Made by a program: the position numbers and the translations under genes. A stretch of DNA of 64,000 nucleotides from JACVRW01 sp963819635 (GTDB taxonomy: Bacteria; Actinomycetota; Thermoleophilia; Solirubrobacterales; Thermoleophilaceae), in NCBI GenBank assembly GCA_963819635.1, contig CAWFWX010000003.1, forward strand, positions 1 to 64,000. The letters are read 5' to 3'. Of the stretch, positions 9,213 through 17,715 are shown piece by piece (position 1 is the stretch's first letter; each line of letters starts with the position of its first letter). The notes below the pieces were generated by a model. It ran no database searches. It had not been told where the DNA came from and saw only the letters and a program-made list of their open reading frames with translations.

Positions 9213-9832
9213 GCGCGGCCCACGAAGAGCTGGCCCGGCTCGGCTCCGCGACCGTCTACGAGGCGTCCGGCCGCGAGGGGATGGTCGACCTGAGCTTCGA
9301 GCAGGTGATCCCCGGCTCGCGCGCGGCCGGCCCCGCGCGCACGGTGCGCTGCGGCCAGGGCGACAACCTGATGGTGCACGCGGTGATGGAGCGCATCGAG
9401 CCGGGCGACGTGGTCGTGCTGACCATGCCCGAGCCGGAGCCGGTCGCGCTCGTGGGTGAGCTGCTCGCCACGCAGGCCGAGCGTCGCGGCGCGGCGGCCC
9501 TGCTAGTGGACGCGGCGGTGCGCGACGTCGAGGAGCTGCGCGCGCTCGGGTTGCCGGTATGGGCGCACTGGGTCCGCGTGCGCGGCGCGGAGAAGGCAGC
9601 GGTCGGGAGCATCGACGAGCCGGTCGAGGTCGGCGGCGCCGAGATCCGGCCGGGCGACGCCGTCGTGCTGGACGAGGACGGCGTGGCCGTGGTGCGGCGC
9701 GAGCGCCTCGACGAGGTGCTGGAGGCGTCGCGCGAGCGCGCACTGGGGGAGGTGGCCAAGCGCGCGAAGCTGTCCGAGGGGTCGCTGTCGTACGACCTCG
9801 ACGGGCTGCGGCGGCTCGTGGAGGGCGAGTGA
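9209..9832 (+). CDS. 4-carboxy-4-hydroxy-2-oxoadipate aldolase (RraA-like, LigK/GalC type)
   Basis: A 207-residue class II aldolase of the RraA-like fold. It should split 4-carboxy-4-hydroxy-2-oxoadipate to pyruvate and oxaloacetate. Family features are the N-terminal STVYEAS-type motif (SATVYEASGREG), the PGSRAAGPARTVRC strand, and the substrate loop LLVDAAVRDVEELRALGLPV in the middle. It directly follows the GalB-like hydratase that makes its substrate. An oxaloacetate decarboxylase side activity is typical of the family. Confidence 0.8.
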   Translation: MSAAHEELARLGSATVYEASGREGMVDLSFEQVIPGSRAAGPARTVRCGQGDNLMVHAVMERIEPGDVVVLTMPEPEPVALVGELLATQAERRGAAALLVDAAVRDVEELRALGLPVWAHWVRVRGAEKAAVGSIDEPVEVGGAEIRPGDAVVLDEDGVAVVRRERLDEVLEASRERALGEVAKRAKLSEGSLSYDLDGLRRLVEGE

Positions 9833-10788
9833 GCGACGTCGCCCACATCGGCCACGTGGAGCTGCTCACGCCGCGCGCCGAGGACAGCCTGCGCTTCTTC
9901 GAGCAGGTGCTCGGCATGGAGGTGGAGGCCACCGAGGGCGGCTCCGTGTTCCTGCGCGGCTGGGGCGACTACCAGCGCTACTGCCTCAAGCTCACCGAGT
10001 CGGACCGGGCGGGGCTGGGGCACATGGCGCTGCGCGCCTCGAGCCCGGAGGCGCTCGAGCGGCGCGTGGCGGCGATCGAGGCGGCCGGCCTCGGGCAGGG
10101 CTGGAGCGACGGCGACCTCGGCCACGGGCCGGCGTACCGCTTCACCGATCCCGACGGCCACGTCATGGAGCTCTACTTCGAGACGGAGAAGTACGAGCCG
10201 CCCGAGGCGCTGCGCCCGTCGCTGAAGAACCAGCCGCAGCGCTACGTGGGCCGCGGCGCGTCGGTGAAGCGGCTCGACCACGTGAACGTGCTCGCGAAGG
10301 ACGTCGAGCCGAACCGCCGCTTCGCCCAGGACGTGCTCGGCTATCGCCTGTACGAGCGCATCCAGCTCGACGACGGCAGCGAGGCCGGCGCCTGGCTCAG
10401 CCTCACGATCGCGGCGCACGAGCTGATCTACGTGGCCGACGCTCGCGGCATGAACGGCCGCCTCCACCACCTCGCGTTCTGGGTCGACACGCGCGAGGAG
10501 GTGCTGCGCGCGGCGGACCTGTTCCTCGACAACGGGATCCACATCGAGGCGGCGCCGTCGAAGCACGCGATCGCGCAGGGCTTCTTCCTGTACGGCTTCG
10601 AGCCCGGCGGCAACCGCATCGAGGTCACGACCGGCGGCTACCTCGTGTACGACCCCGATCCCGAGCCGACCGTCTGGACCGAGGCCGAGCGGAAGAAGGG
10701 CCAGGCCTGGGGCGTGCAGACGGTGGAGAGCTTCCACACCTACGGCACGCCGAGCCCGGAGCCGCCGCCGGGCGTGCCTACGGGTTGA
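9829..10788 (+). CDS. Extradiol dioxygenase, catechol 2,3-dioxygenase-like (two VOC modules)
   Basis: Type I extradiol dioxygenase of 319 residues with two vicinal-oxygen-chelate modules (about 5-125 and 148-285). The C-terminal module keeps the three Fe(II) ligands: His in RLDHVNVL, His in RLHHLAFW and Glu in GGNRIEVTTGGY. It should cleave a catechol ring next to the diol. Placement after hydratase and aldolase genes suggests a protocatechuate- or gallate-like substrate, but C23O relatives usually take non-carboxylated catechols. The last 11 bases overlap the convergent decarboxylase gene. Confidence 0.85.
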   Translation: MSDVAHIGHVELLTPRAEDSLRFFEQVLGMEVEATEGGSVFLRGWGDYQRYCLKLTESDRAGLGHMALRASSPEALERRVAAIEAAGLGQGWSDGDLGHGPAYRFTDPDGHVMELYFETEKYEPPEALRPSLKNQPQRYVGRGASVKRLDHVNVLAKDVEPNRRFAQDVLGYRLYERIQLDDGSEAGAWLSLTIAAHELIYVADARGMNGRLHHLAFWVDTREEVLRAADLFLDNGIHIEAAPSKHAIAQGFFLYGFEPGGNRIEVTTGGYLVYDPDPEPTVWTEAERKKGQAWGVQTVESFHTYGTPSPEPPPGVPTG

Positions 10789-12436
10789 AGTCCGGGTCCG
10801 GCTCGACGACCGCCTCCACGAGCAGGGGGTCGTCGCGGCCGGCGAGCGCCGGCACGGCGTCGTCGAAGGCGGCGGTCAGCTCGTCGTGGCTCTCCACTCG
10901 CAGCGCCGGGCAGCCGAGCGCCCGCGCCATCGCCGCGATGTCGACCTGTCCGAACTCCGGCCACGGAGCGGCCTCGCTCTGCATCTCGGCGAGCCGGTCC
11001 ATCACGCGGTAACCGCCGTTCGAGAGGATCACGAACAGGGCGCCCGCGCGGTAGCGGGCGCCGCTCCAGAGCGACTGGATGCCGAAGAGCGCGGAGCCGT
11101 CGCCCACAACGGCGACGACCGGCCGGTCCGGCAGCGCCATGCGGACGCCGATGGCGCCGGGCAGGGCGAAGCCGAGCCCGCCCATGGCGGCGCTCAGGAA
11201 GCCGAGCGGCCGCCGGGCAGGGAGCCGGGCGAGCAGCTCGGGCCGGTTCGAGGGCGCCTCCTCGATCACGATCGCCTCCGGCGCCAGCCGCTCGCCGAGC
11301 GCGCTCAGGACATGGGCGGCGCGAAGCGGCTCGCCGGGGCCGGGCGGAGCGGGCGCGGGGGGCGGGCGCCGCCCGGCCGGCTCGGCGTCCGCGGTCGTGG
11401 GGGCGCCCCCGCTCGCCGCTGTCTCCGCGCTTGGGCGCTCGGACACGCTCTGCGCGAGCGCCGCTGCCACCGTCGCCGGGTCGGCGACCAGGGCGAGCTC
11501 CACCGGGCTCCGGTGTGCCTCGGCCGGGTCGTCGGTCACGAGCGCGAGCCGGGTGCCCTCGGCGGCCAACGGGCCCGGCTCGTACGGGTACTGGCGGAAC
11601 ACCGGCGCGCCCACGGCGAGCACGAGATCGTGCCCGGCGAGCGCCTCGCGCAGCCGCGCGCGGCCGGCCGGGAGATGGCCCGCGAAGCGGGGGTGATCCT
11701 GTGGGAAGCCGGCCCGGGCGCCGAACGACTCCTGCCAGACCGGGCAGCCGAGCTTCTCCGCCAGCGTCACGAGCGCGGTCCACGCCTGCTCCGAGTCCGC
11801 GCCGGCTCCGACCACGAGCGCCGGCGTCGCCGCCTCGTCGATCATCGCCGCCAGCCGCTCGATGGCGGCCGGGTCCGGCTTCGGGTCGCGAACGGTCTGG
11901 GCGGGCGCCGCGATCTCGTGGGGCTCCGGAGCGGGGGCGAGCCAGTCGTCCATCGGCACGATCACGAGCGCGGGGCCGCGGGCGGACTCCGCCTCGTGCC
12001 GCGCACGCGCGAGCGCGCCCGGCACGTCCTGGGCGCGCGCGGGCTGAGCCACCCAGACCGGGTAGTCGCCCGCGAGCCCGGCGAGCCGGCCGGCGAGGAA
12101 CGGCTCCTGCGCGAGGTGGCGGCGATCCTGCTGTCCCACCAGCACCACGAGCGGCGCGCGGTTCACGCGCGCGGTGGCGAGAGCGGAGACCGCGTTGCCG
12201 AGCCCGGCGGTGGTGTGCACGAGCACGAACGCGGGCTCGCGCCTCGCGATCGCCCAGCCCGTGGCCATCCCCACGACGGCGCTCTCGTGCAGGCCGAGGA
12301 CGAAGCGCATGTCCTCCGGCAGCCCACCCAGGAAGGGGACCTCCGTCGAGCCCGGATTGGCGAACACGGTGGTCAGGCCGTGCTCGCGCATGACCTCGAA
12401 GGTGGCGTCCCGAACGGTCCCGGACGTACTTGTCAT
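10778..12436 (-). CDS. mdlC: Benzoylformate decarboxylase-like ThDP enzyme
   Basis: A 552-residue thiamine-diphosphate decarboxylase that should convert benzoylformate (or a ring-substituted analogue) to the aldehyde. It aligns well with the mandelate-pathway enzyme: Ser30 in ANPGSTEVPF, Glu51 in LHESAVVGMA, His74 in VLVHTTAG and the cofactor motif VVGDGSALFG near the C-terminus. The second catalytic histidine of the Pseudomonas enzyme (FRYHQY) is Tyr here (FRQYPY). It is divergent from the aldehyde dehydrogenase at 12487, the logical next step. The ATG at 12436 is leaderless-like, with no clear RBS. Confidence 0.85.
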   Translation of the reverse strand: MTSTSGTVRDATFEVMREHGLTTVFANPGSTEVPFLGGLPEDMRFVLGLHESAVVGMATGWAIARREPAFVLVHTTAGLGNAVSALATARVNRAPLVVLVGQQDRRHLAQEPFLAGRLAGLAGDYPVWVAQPARAQDVPGALARARHEAESARGPALVIVPMDDWLAPAPEPHEIAAPAQTVRDPKPDPAAIERLAAMIDEAATPALVVGAGADSEQAWTALVTLAEKLGCPVWQESFGARAGFPQDHPRFAGHLPAGRARLREALAGHDLVLAVGAPVFRQYPYEPGPLAAEGTRLALVTDDPAEAHRSPVELALVADPATVAAALAQSVSERPSAETAASGGAPTTADAEPAGRRPPPAPAPPGPGEPLRAAHVLSALGERLAPEAIVIEEAPSNRPELLARLPARRPLGFLSAAMGGLGFALPGAIGVRMALPDRPVVAVVGDGSALFGIQSLWSGARYRAGALFVILSNGGYRVMDRLAEMQSEAAPWPEFGQVDIAAMARALGCPALRVESHDELTAAFDDAVPALAGRDDPLLVEAVVEPDPDFNP

Positions 12437-12486
12437 ATGAATTAGTCTTATACCTCGCCTAGACGCCTGCTGATAAGGAGCGTGAC
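12437..12486. promoter_or_regulatory. Divergent promoter region between mdlC-like and aldehyde dehydrogenase genes
   Basis: This 50-bp AT-rich gap must hold promoters for both directions. TTAGTCTTATACC could provide a -10 for the plus-strand gene. AAGGAG at 12475-12480 is its ribosome binding site. CTTGTCATAT at 12429-12438, overlapping the minus-strand start codon, is identical to bases 42444-42453 in another regulatory region, hinting at a shared half-site. Confidence 0.45.
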
Positions 12487-13980
12487 ATGAGCACCGCGGT
12501 AACCGAGCCGACCACGGGCGAAGCCCTACTGGCCGACGAGTCCAAGTGGTCGGGGCGCATCTTCAGCGACGGCTGGGTCGATGCGCCCGAGACGATCGAG
12601 AGCTCCGAGCCCGCGACGGGCGACACGCTCGGCACGGCCGGCGTCGGCAACGCGGAGGCCGTGGCCAAGGCGGCGCAGTCAGCTGCGCGCGCTCAGCGCG
12701 AGTGGGGCGCCACGCCCTTCACCGAGCGCGTGGCGATCATCCGCAAGGCCGCCGGGCTGCTCGAGCGCCACCGCGAGGAGCTGACCGGCTGGCTCGTCCG
12801 CGAGGGCGGCGCGATCCCCCCAAAGGCGGACAACGAGATCAGCGCCTCGATCGGCCAGTTCGACATGGCCGCCGCCCTGATCTCGCATCCGCTCGGCCAG
12901 GTGCTCCCCTCGATGGTCCCGGGCCGCACCAGCATGGCGCGGCGCGTGCCGGTCGGCGTGGTCGGCGTGATCTGCCCCTGGAACTTCCCGGTCGTGCTGC
13001 CGGCCAGGTCGGTCGGCCCGGCGCTCGCGCTCGGGAACGCCGTGGTCCTCAAGTCGGACCCGAACACCCCGATCAGCGGCGGCGTGCTGATGGCGCGCAT
13101 CTTCGAGGAGGCCGGTCTGCCCGAGGGCGTGCTCCACGTGATGGGCGGGGGCGCCGAGGTCGGCCAGGCGATCGTCGAAGACCCGAACATCCGGATGATC
13201 TCCTTCACCGGCTCGACCGCGACCGGCCGCAAGGTCGGCGAGGCCGCCGGCCGCAACCTCAAGCGCATCGTGCTCGAGCTGGGCGGCAACAGCCCGCTCG
13301 TCGTGCTCGAGGACGCCGACATCGAGGCGGCCTCGTCTGCCGGGGCGTGGGGCTCGTTCCTCCACCAGGGCCAGATCTGCCTGGCGGTGAGCCGCCACCT
13401 GGTCCACGAGAGCATCGCCGACGACTACGTGAAGGCGCTGGCCGAGCGCGCGTCCCACCTGCCGGTCGGGAATCCGGCCAAGGACCAGGTCGCGCTGGGG
13501 CCGATCATCAACGAGAAGCAGGTGCAGCGCGTCGCGCGGATCGTGGACGAGAGCGTCTCGCAGGGCGCGAAGGCGGTGACGGGCGGAGGGCACGACGGCC
13601 CCTTCTTCGAGCCGACCGTGCTCGACGAGGTGACCGACTCGATGCCGGCCTTCACGGACGAGATCTTCGGGCCGGTTGCGCCGGTGATTCGCTTCAAGGA
13701 CGATGCCGAGGCCGTCGAGCTCGCCAACAAGACGGACTATGGGCTCGTCGCGGCGGTGCAGTCCGGCTCGCAGCGGCGCGCAGCCGCTGTCGCCGAGCAG
13801 CTCCACGCCGGCATGGTCCACGTGAACGACAGCACGATCAACGAGGAGCCACCCGCTCCGTTCGGCGGCTTCGGCCAGTCGAGCAACGGCGGCCACTTCG
13901 GAGGCGTCGCGAACCTCGAGCTGTGGACCGAGTGGCAGTGGGTCACCTCGCGCGAGAAGGCGGAGCCGTTCCCCTTCTGA
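12487..13980 (+). CDS. Aromatic aldehyde dehydrogenase (benzaldehyde dehydrogenase-like)
   Basis: NAD(P)-dependent aldehyde dehydrogenase of 497 residues, expected to oxidise benzaldehyde or a substituted benzaldehyde to the acid. The cofactor motif FTGSTATGRKVG, catalytic Glu in VLELGGNSP and catalytic Cys in HQGQICLAVSR are all present. The lack of a second cysteine next to the nucleophile and the QGQICL context fit the benzaldehyde/vanillin dehydrogenase branch. A good RBS (AAGGAG) precedes the ATG. It is divergent from the benzoylformate decarboxylase, so the two likely form a mandelate/benzoylformate module. Confidence 0.9.
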   Translation: MSTAVTEPTTGEALLADESKWSGRIFSDGWVDAPETIESSEPATGDTLGTAGVGNAEAVAKAAQSAARAQREWGATPFTERVAIIRKAAGLLERHREELTGWLVREGGAIPPKADNEISASIGQFDMAAALISHPLGQVLPSMVPGRTSMARRVPVGVVGVICPWNFPVVLPARSVGPALALGNAVVLKSDPNTPISGGVLMARIFEEAGLPEGVLHVMGGGAEVGQAIVEDPNIRMISFTGSTATGRKVGEAAGRNLKRIVLELGGNSPLVVLEDADIEAASSAGAWGSFLHQGQICLAVSRHLVHESIADDYVKALAERASHLPVGNPAKDQVALGPIINEKQVQRVARIVDESVSQGAKAVTGGGHDGPFFEPTVLDEVTDSMPAFTDEIFGPVAPVIRFKDDAEAVELANKTDYGLVAAVQSGSQRRAAAVAEQLHAGMVHVNDSTINEEPPAPFGGFGQSSNGGHFGGVANLELWTEWQWVTSREKAEPFPF

Positions 13981-14011
13981 GAGCCCGCGCGCGGCGCGCC
14001 AGGGAGGAACC

Positions 14012-14887
14012 GTGATCGACGTCGACGGCGTGAAGGCGATCGACGTGCACACGCACGCCGAGGTCTCGCTCGACGGCCACGACCCGATGCCGCCGGAGCT
14101 GCGCGAGGCCGCGCGGCGCTACTTCCGCGGCGAGGCCTCCACGCCGAACGCGCAGGACGTGGCCGACTACTACCGCGAGCGCGAGATGGCCTGCGTGGTC
14201 TTCACGGTGGACTACGAGAGCCGGACCGGGCGGCCGCCGGTCCCGAACGAGGAGATCCTCGAGGTGGCGGCCGCGAACTCCGACGTGATGATCGCGTTCG
14301 CGAGCGTGGACCCGGCGCGCAAGGACGCGGTGGAGCGCGCCAGGCGGCTGATCGCCGACCACGACGTGCGCGGCTTCAAGTTCCACCCGAACATCCAGGA
14401 GTTCTTCCCCAACGACAGGAGCGCGTACCCGCTCTACGAGGTGATCGCGGAGGCGCGGCTGCCGGCGCTCTTCCACACCGGCCACAGCGGGATCGGGTCC
14501 GGTGTGCCGGGCGGCGGCGGCCTGCGGCTCAAGTACTCGAACCCGATCTACGTGGACGACGTGGCAGCCGACTTCCCGGAGCTGCCGATCGTGCTCGCGC
14601 ACCCGTCCTTCCCGTGGCAGGACGAGGCGCTGTCGATCGCGATGCACAAGCCGGAGGTCTACATCGACCTGTCGGGCTGGTCGCCGAAGTACTTCCCGCC
14701 GCAGCTCGTGCAGTACGCGAAGACGCTCCTGAAGCGACAGGTCCTGTTCGGCTCCGACTACCCGATGATCACGCCGGACCGCTGGCTGAAGGACTTCGAG
14801 CAGCTCGAGTTCGACGAGGAGCTGACGCAGCTCGTGCTCAAGGAGAACGCGGCCCGGCTGCTCGGGCTGAGACGAGACGAGGCATGA
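14012..14887 (+). CDS. Amidohydrolase-2 family (ACMSD/resorcylate decarboxylase-like) protein
   Basis: A TIM-barrel metal-dependent hydrolase or decarboxylase of 291 residues. Ligand motifs are DVHTHAE near the start, FKFHPNIQ, LFHTGHSG, VLAHPSFPW and the final aspartate in FGSDYPM. This family includes decarboxylases of hydroxybenzoates as well as hydrolases, so the reaction cannot be named. The GTG at 14012 is preceded by a strong AGGGAGGA. It overlaps the following amidase (ATGA). It lies 31 nt after the aldehyde dehydrogenase and is probably co-transcribed. Confidence 0.75.
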   Translation: MIDVDGVKAIDVHTHAEVSLDGHDPMPPELREAARRYFRGEASTPNAQDVADYYREREMACVVFTVDYESRTGRPPVPNEEILEVAAANSDVMIAFASVDPARKDAVERARRLIADHDVRGFKFHPNIQEFFPNDRSAYPLYEVIAEARLPALFHTGHSGIGSGVPGGGGLRLKYSNPIYVDDVAADFPELPIVLAHPSFPWQDEALSIAMHKPEVYIDLSGWSPKYFPPQLVQYAKTLLKRQVLFGSDYPMITPDRWLKDFEQLEFDEELTQLVLKENAARLLGLRRDEA

Positions 14888-16239
14888 TCGAGCCGGGGAG
14901 CCGGCGCGGGGGCGCTCGCCTGACCGCCGCGCGGATCGCGGAGCTCGTGCGCGGCCGCGAGCTCGCCCGCCGCGAGGTGGTGGAGGCGCACGCGGCTCGG
15001 ATCGAGGAGCGCAACCCCGAGCTGAACGCGCTCGTGGACCTGCGCCTCGAGGAGGCGCTGGCCGAGGCGGACGCGGGCGGGGACGGCGGTCCGCTCGACG
15101 GCGTTCCGGTCTCGGTGAAGCACAACTTCGACGTGGAGGGCATGCCGACGACGATGGGCATCCGCTCGCGCGCCGAGCTCGTCGCCGGGCGCGACGAGCC
15201 GGCGGTGCGGCGGTTGCGCGACGCGGGCGCGATCGTGCTCGGCAAGGCGAACATGCCCGACCTCGCGATCCGCTGGAACACGCTCAGCTCGCTCCACGGG
15301 CCGACGCGCAACCCGCTCGACCCGGAGCGCTCGGCGGGCGGCTCCTCCGGCGGCGACGCCGCGGCCGTCGGGGCGGGGATGGCGGCGCTCGGTCTCGGCT
15401 CGGACTACGGGGGCTCGATCCGGGTGCCGGCCACGTGGTGCGGCGTGCTCGGCTTCCGCCCGACCACCGGGCTCGTCCCGCGCGCGCCGGTGCTGCCGCC
15501 GCACGACTTCCCGCCCTCGTACGACCTGATGGCGTCGAGCGCCCTGGTCGCGCGTTCGGCCGACGACCTCGAGCTGGCCTTCGACGTGCTGCGCGGCGCG
15601 TCGGTCCACGACCCGGCAAGCGTTCCGGTGGAGCCGGCCCCGGCGGGCGAGCCCGGGCGGGTCGCGGTCGTGCTCGGCGAGAGCGGCGCGGTAATCGACC
15701 CCGAGGTTGAGCGGGCCGTGCGCGCCGCGGCCGACTCGCTGCGCGATGCCGGCTACGAGGTCGAGGAGGGCGTCGCGCCCGACCTGCGCCGTGCGCCCGA
15801 GCTGTGGGCCGAGATCGTCGGCACCGAGCTGATCCAGCAGCGCCTCCCGCCGCTTCGCGACCAGATCGGCGCCTCGGCGCTCCAGCACATCGAGACGTTC
15901 TTCGGCCAGTTCGAGCTCGGCGCCGACGTGAGCCGCTATCTCGACGCGGTCTTCGAGCGACGCGCGCTGGCGCGCGCCGTGGCCGCGTGGATGGAGGACC
16001 ACCCGCTCGTGCTCAGCCCGGTGGCCGGCATGACCGCGCCGCCGCTCGACTTCGACGAGGGGCTCTCGGCCGAGGAGACGCGCGCTCTGTTCGACCGGAT
16101 GCGCGGCCAGCTCTGGGTGAACCTGTTCGGCCTGCCCGCCGTGGCGCTCGGCGACGGCGCGCAGATCGTGGCCAGGCGCTTCCACGACCGCGAGGCCCTG
16201 CGGGCCGCGCGTGCAATCGAATCAGGAGGAGTCTCATGA
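14884..16239 (+). CDS. Amidase signature family amidase
   Basis: A 451-residue amidase signature enzyme. The Ser-cisSer-Lys triad is visible: Lys in VSVKHNFDV near residue 79, the glycine/serine-rich GGSSGGDAAAVG and the nucleophile in SDYGGSIRVPA. It should hydrolyse an amide, perhaps of an aromatic or aryl-alkyl acid given the neighbours. It is not GatA, since no GatB or GatC lies nearby. It is coupled by ATGA overlaps to the amidohydrolase upstream and the VOC protein downstream. Confidence 0.85.
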   Translation: MIEPGSRRGGARLTAARIAELVRGRELARREVVEAHAARIEERNPELNALVDLRLEEALAEADAGGDGGPLDGVPVSVKHNFDVEGMPTTMGIRSRAELVAGRDEPAVRRLRDAGAIVLGKANMPDLAIRWNTLSSLHGPTRNPLDPERSAGGSSGGDAAAVGAGMAALGLGSDYGGSIRVPATWCGVLGFRPTTGLVPRAPVLPPHDFPPSYDLMASSALVARSADDLELAFDVLRGASVHDPASVPVEPAPAGEPGRVAVVLGESGAVIDPEVERAVRAAADSLRDAGYEVEEGVAPDLRRAPELWAEIVGTELIQQRLPPLRDQIGASALQHIETFFGQFELGADVSRYLDAVFERRALARAVAAWMEDHPLVLSPVAGMTAPPLDFDEGLSAEETRALFDRMRGQLWVNLFGLPAVALGDGAQIVARRFHDREALRAARAIESGGVS

Positions 16240-16775
16240 CACATCCCGTCTTCGCCGACCCGCGCACCCCGCGGGAGCTCGGCGACCTGTTCACGGGCAT
16301 CTGGCAGATCGCGTACGTCACGGACGACTTCGACCGGGGCATGACCACACTGCGGGAGAGCTTCGGCGTCGAGAACATCACCGAGGTGCCCACCGAGGGC
16401 GCGACCTTCCTGCGCGGTGACGAGCCCGCCGAGTGGGACGTCCGCGTGGCGATGGGCGCCCGCGGCGGGCTGATCGTCGAGCTGATCGAGGGGATCGGCG
16501 GCGAGGTGGACTTCTACAGGCGCGCCCTGGCGCAGAACGGCGCGCTCGGGTTCCACCACCTCGCGACGATCATCCCTGCCGGCGACGAGGCCTGGAGCTC
16601 GCTGAAGGAGCTGCTCGCACGGAACGGCCTCGAGGTCGACTACACGGTGCTGATCCCCGACCGTGTCCGCGCCGGCTACGTGGACACGACCGCCGAGCTG
16701 GGCCACTTCATGGAGGTATGCCAGCTCCAGGAGGCGGACATCGAGTTCTTCAGCGGGTTGATGCAGGGCGCCTAG
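16236..16775 (+). CDS. VOC-superfamily (glyoxalase-like) protein
   Basis: A 179-residue vicinal-oxygen-chelate protein, starting with the ATG that overlaps the amidase stop. WQIAYVTDDFDRGMTTL opens the first module and LGFHHLATIIP with the later HFMEVCQL supplies candidate His/Glu metal ligands. It is last in the aldehyde dehydrogenase - amidohydrolase - amidase series. It could be a small dioxygenase, isomerase or glyoxalase; no function can be fixed. Confidence 0.7.
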   Translation: MTHPVFADPRTPRELGDLFTGIWQIAYVTDDFDRGMTTLRESFGVENITEVPTEGATFLRGDEPAEWDVRVAMGARGGLIVELIEGIGGEVDFYRRALAQNGALGFHHLATIIPAGDEAWSSLKELLARNGLEVDYTVLIPDRVRAGYVDTTAELGHFMEVCQLQEADIEFFSGLMQGA

Positions 16776-16800
16776 CGCAGGTCCAACCCTCAACCAACCC

Positions 16801-17713
16801 TCAAGGGGTCAGACCCCTAGTTGTTAGTACAACCTTGCCGTGCAGGCCGCCCGCCTCCACCAGGCGGTGGGCCTCGGCGGCCTCGCCCAGCGGCAGCACG
16901 CGCGCCACGCGCGTGCGCAGGCGGCCGTCGGCGAGCTGCCTCTGCGAAGCGCGTCAGCGCGCCCGCGTCGGGCTTCACCAAGATCGTCTCGAAGCGCAGG
17001 CCGCGGTCCGGGTCCGCGGTGCCGGGCGGGCGCGTGAACACGGCCGTTCCGCCCTCGCGCAGGGACGGGGTGGAGCGGTTCGGTCCGAGGGGCACGGCGT
17101 CGAGCACGCCGTCGACGGGCCCGATGCCGCCGAGGTCGGCGTCGCGCGGGAGCACCTCGTGAGCGCCGAGCTCGGCCACCCAGTCTTCGTCGTCCGTGCC
17201 GGCCAGGCCGAGCACGCGCACCCCGTCCGCGACCGCCATCTGGACGGCGAAGCCGCCCACGCCCCCGCTCGCGCCCGTCACGAGCAGGGAGTCACCCTCG
17301 CCGAGCCCGAGCAGGTCGAGCGACTGGCGCGCGGTGAGCGAGTTGAGCGGCAGCGTCGCGGCTTCCTCGAACGGCACGCCCTCCGGCAGCGGCGCGAGCC
17401 AGGCGGGATCGACCGCGGCCCGCTCGGCGTACGCGCCCACACGCCCGCCGATCTGGCCGAACGGGATCATCCCCACGACCCGCTCGCCCGTCTCGGCCAG
17501 CTCGCCGGCCAGGTCCCAGCCGGGCACGAACGGGGGCAGGAGATCCGGCATCCGCTTGCGGCGCGAGCCGTCGCGCGTCCCGAGGTCGGTCGGATTGACT
17601 GCGGTCGCGTGGATCGCGACCACGACCTCGCCCTCGCCGGGCTCCGGGTCGGGGCGCTCCGCCACGCGCAGGACCTCCGGCGGGCCGAACTCGCTGACCT
17701 CGACGACGCGCAT
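16801..17713 (-). CDS. MDR-family NADPH:quinone oxidoreductase-like enzyme; frameshifted C-terminus
   Basis: Zinc-free medium-chain reductase/dehydrogenase, last gene of the minus-strand operon. The N-terminal GroES-like fold (AVNPTDLGTRDG) is followed by the cofactor motif VTGASGGVGGFAVQMA near residue 146. Near the end the frame breaks at 16939-16940. Removing one base changes an arginine-rich tail into QLADGRLRTRV and a normal GLHGKVVLTT ending, giving 303 residues and a TGA at 16801-16803. It could reduce an enone or quinone; its role in the pathway is unknown. ATG 17713 lies 2 nt after the ligase stop. Confidence 0.8.
16804..16818. terminator. Hairpin AGGGGT-CAG-ACCCCT between convergent genes
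   Basis: A perfect 6-bp stem with a 3-nt loop lies between the end of the VOC gene (16775) and the last codons of the minus-strand oxidoreductase. It could terminate both transcripts, though no U-run follows. The GGGGTCAGACCCC core is also a common dispersed palindrome in GC-rich genomes, so a repeat origin is an alternative. Confidence 0.5.
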
Positions 17714-17715
17714 GC

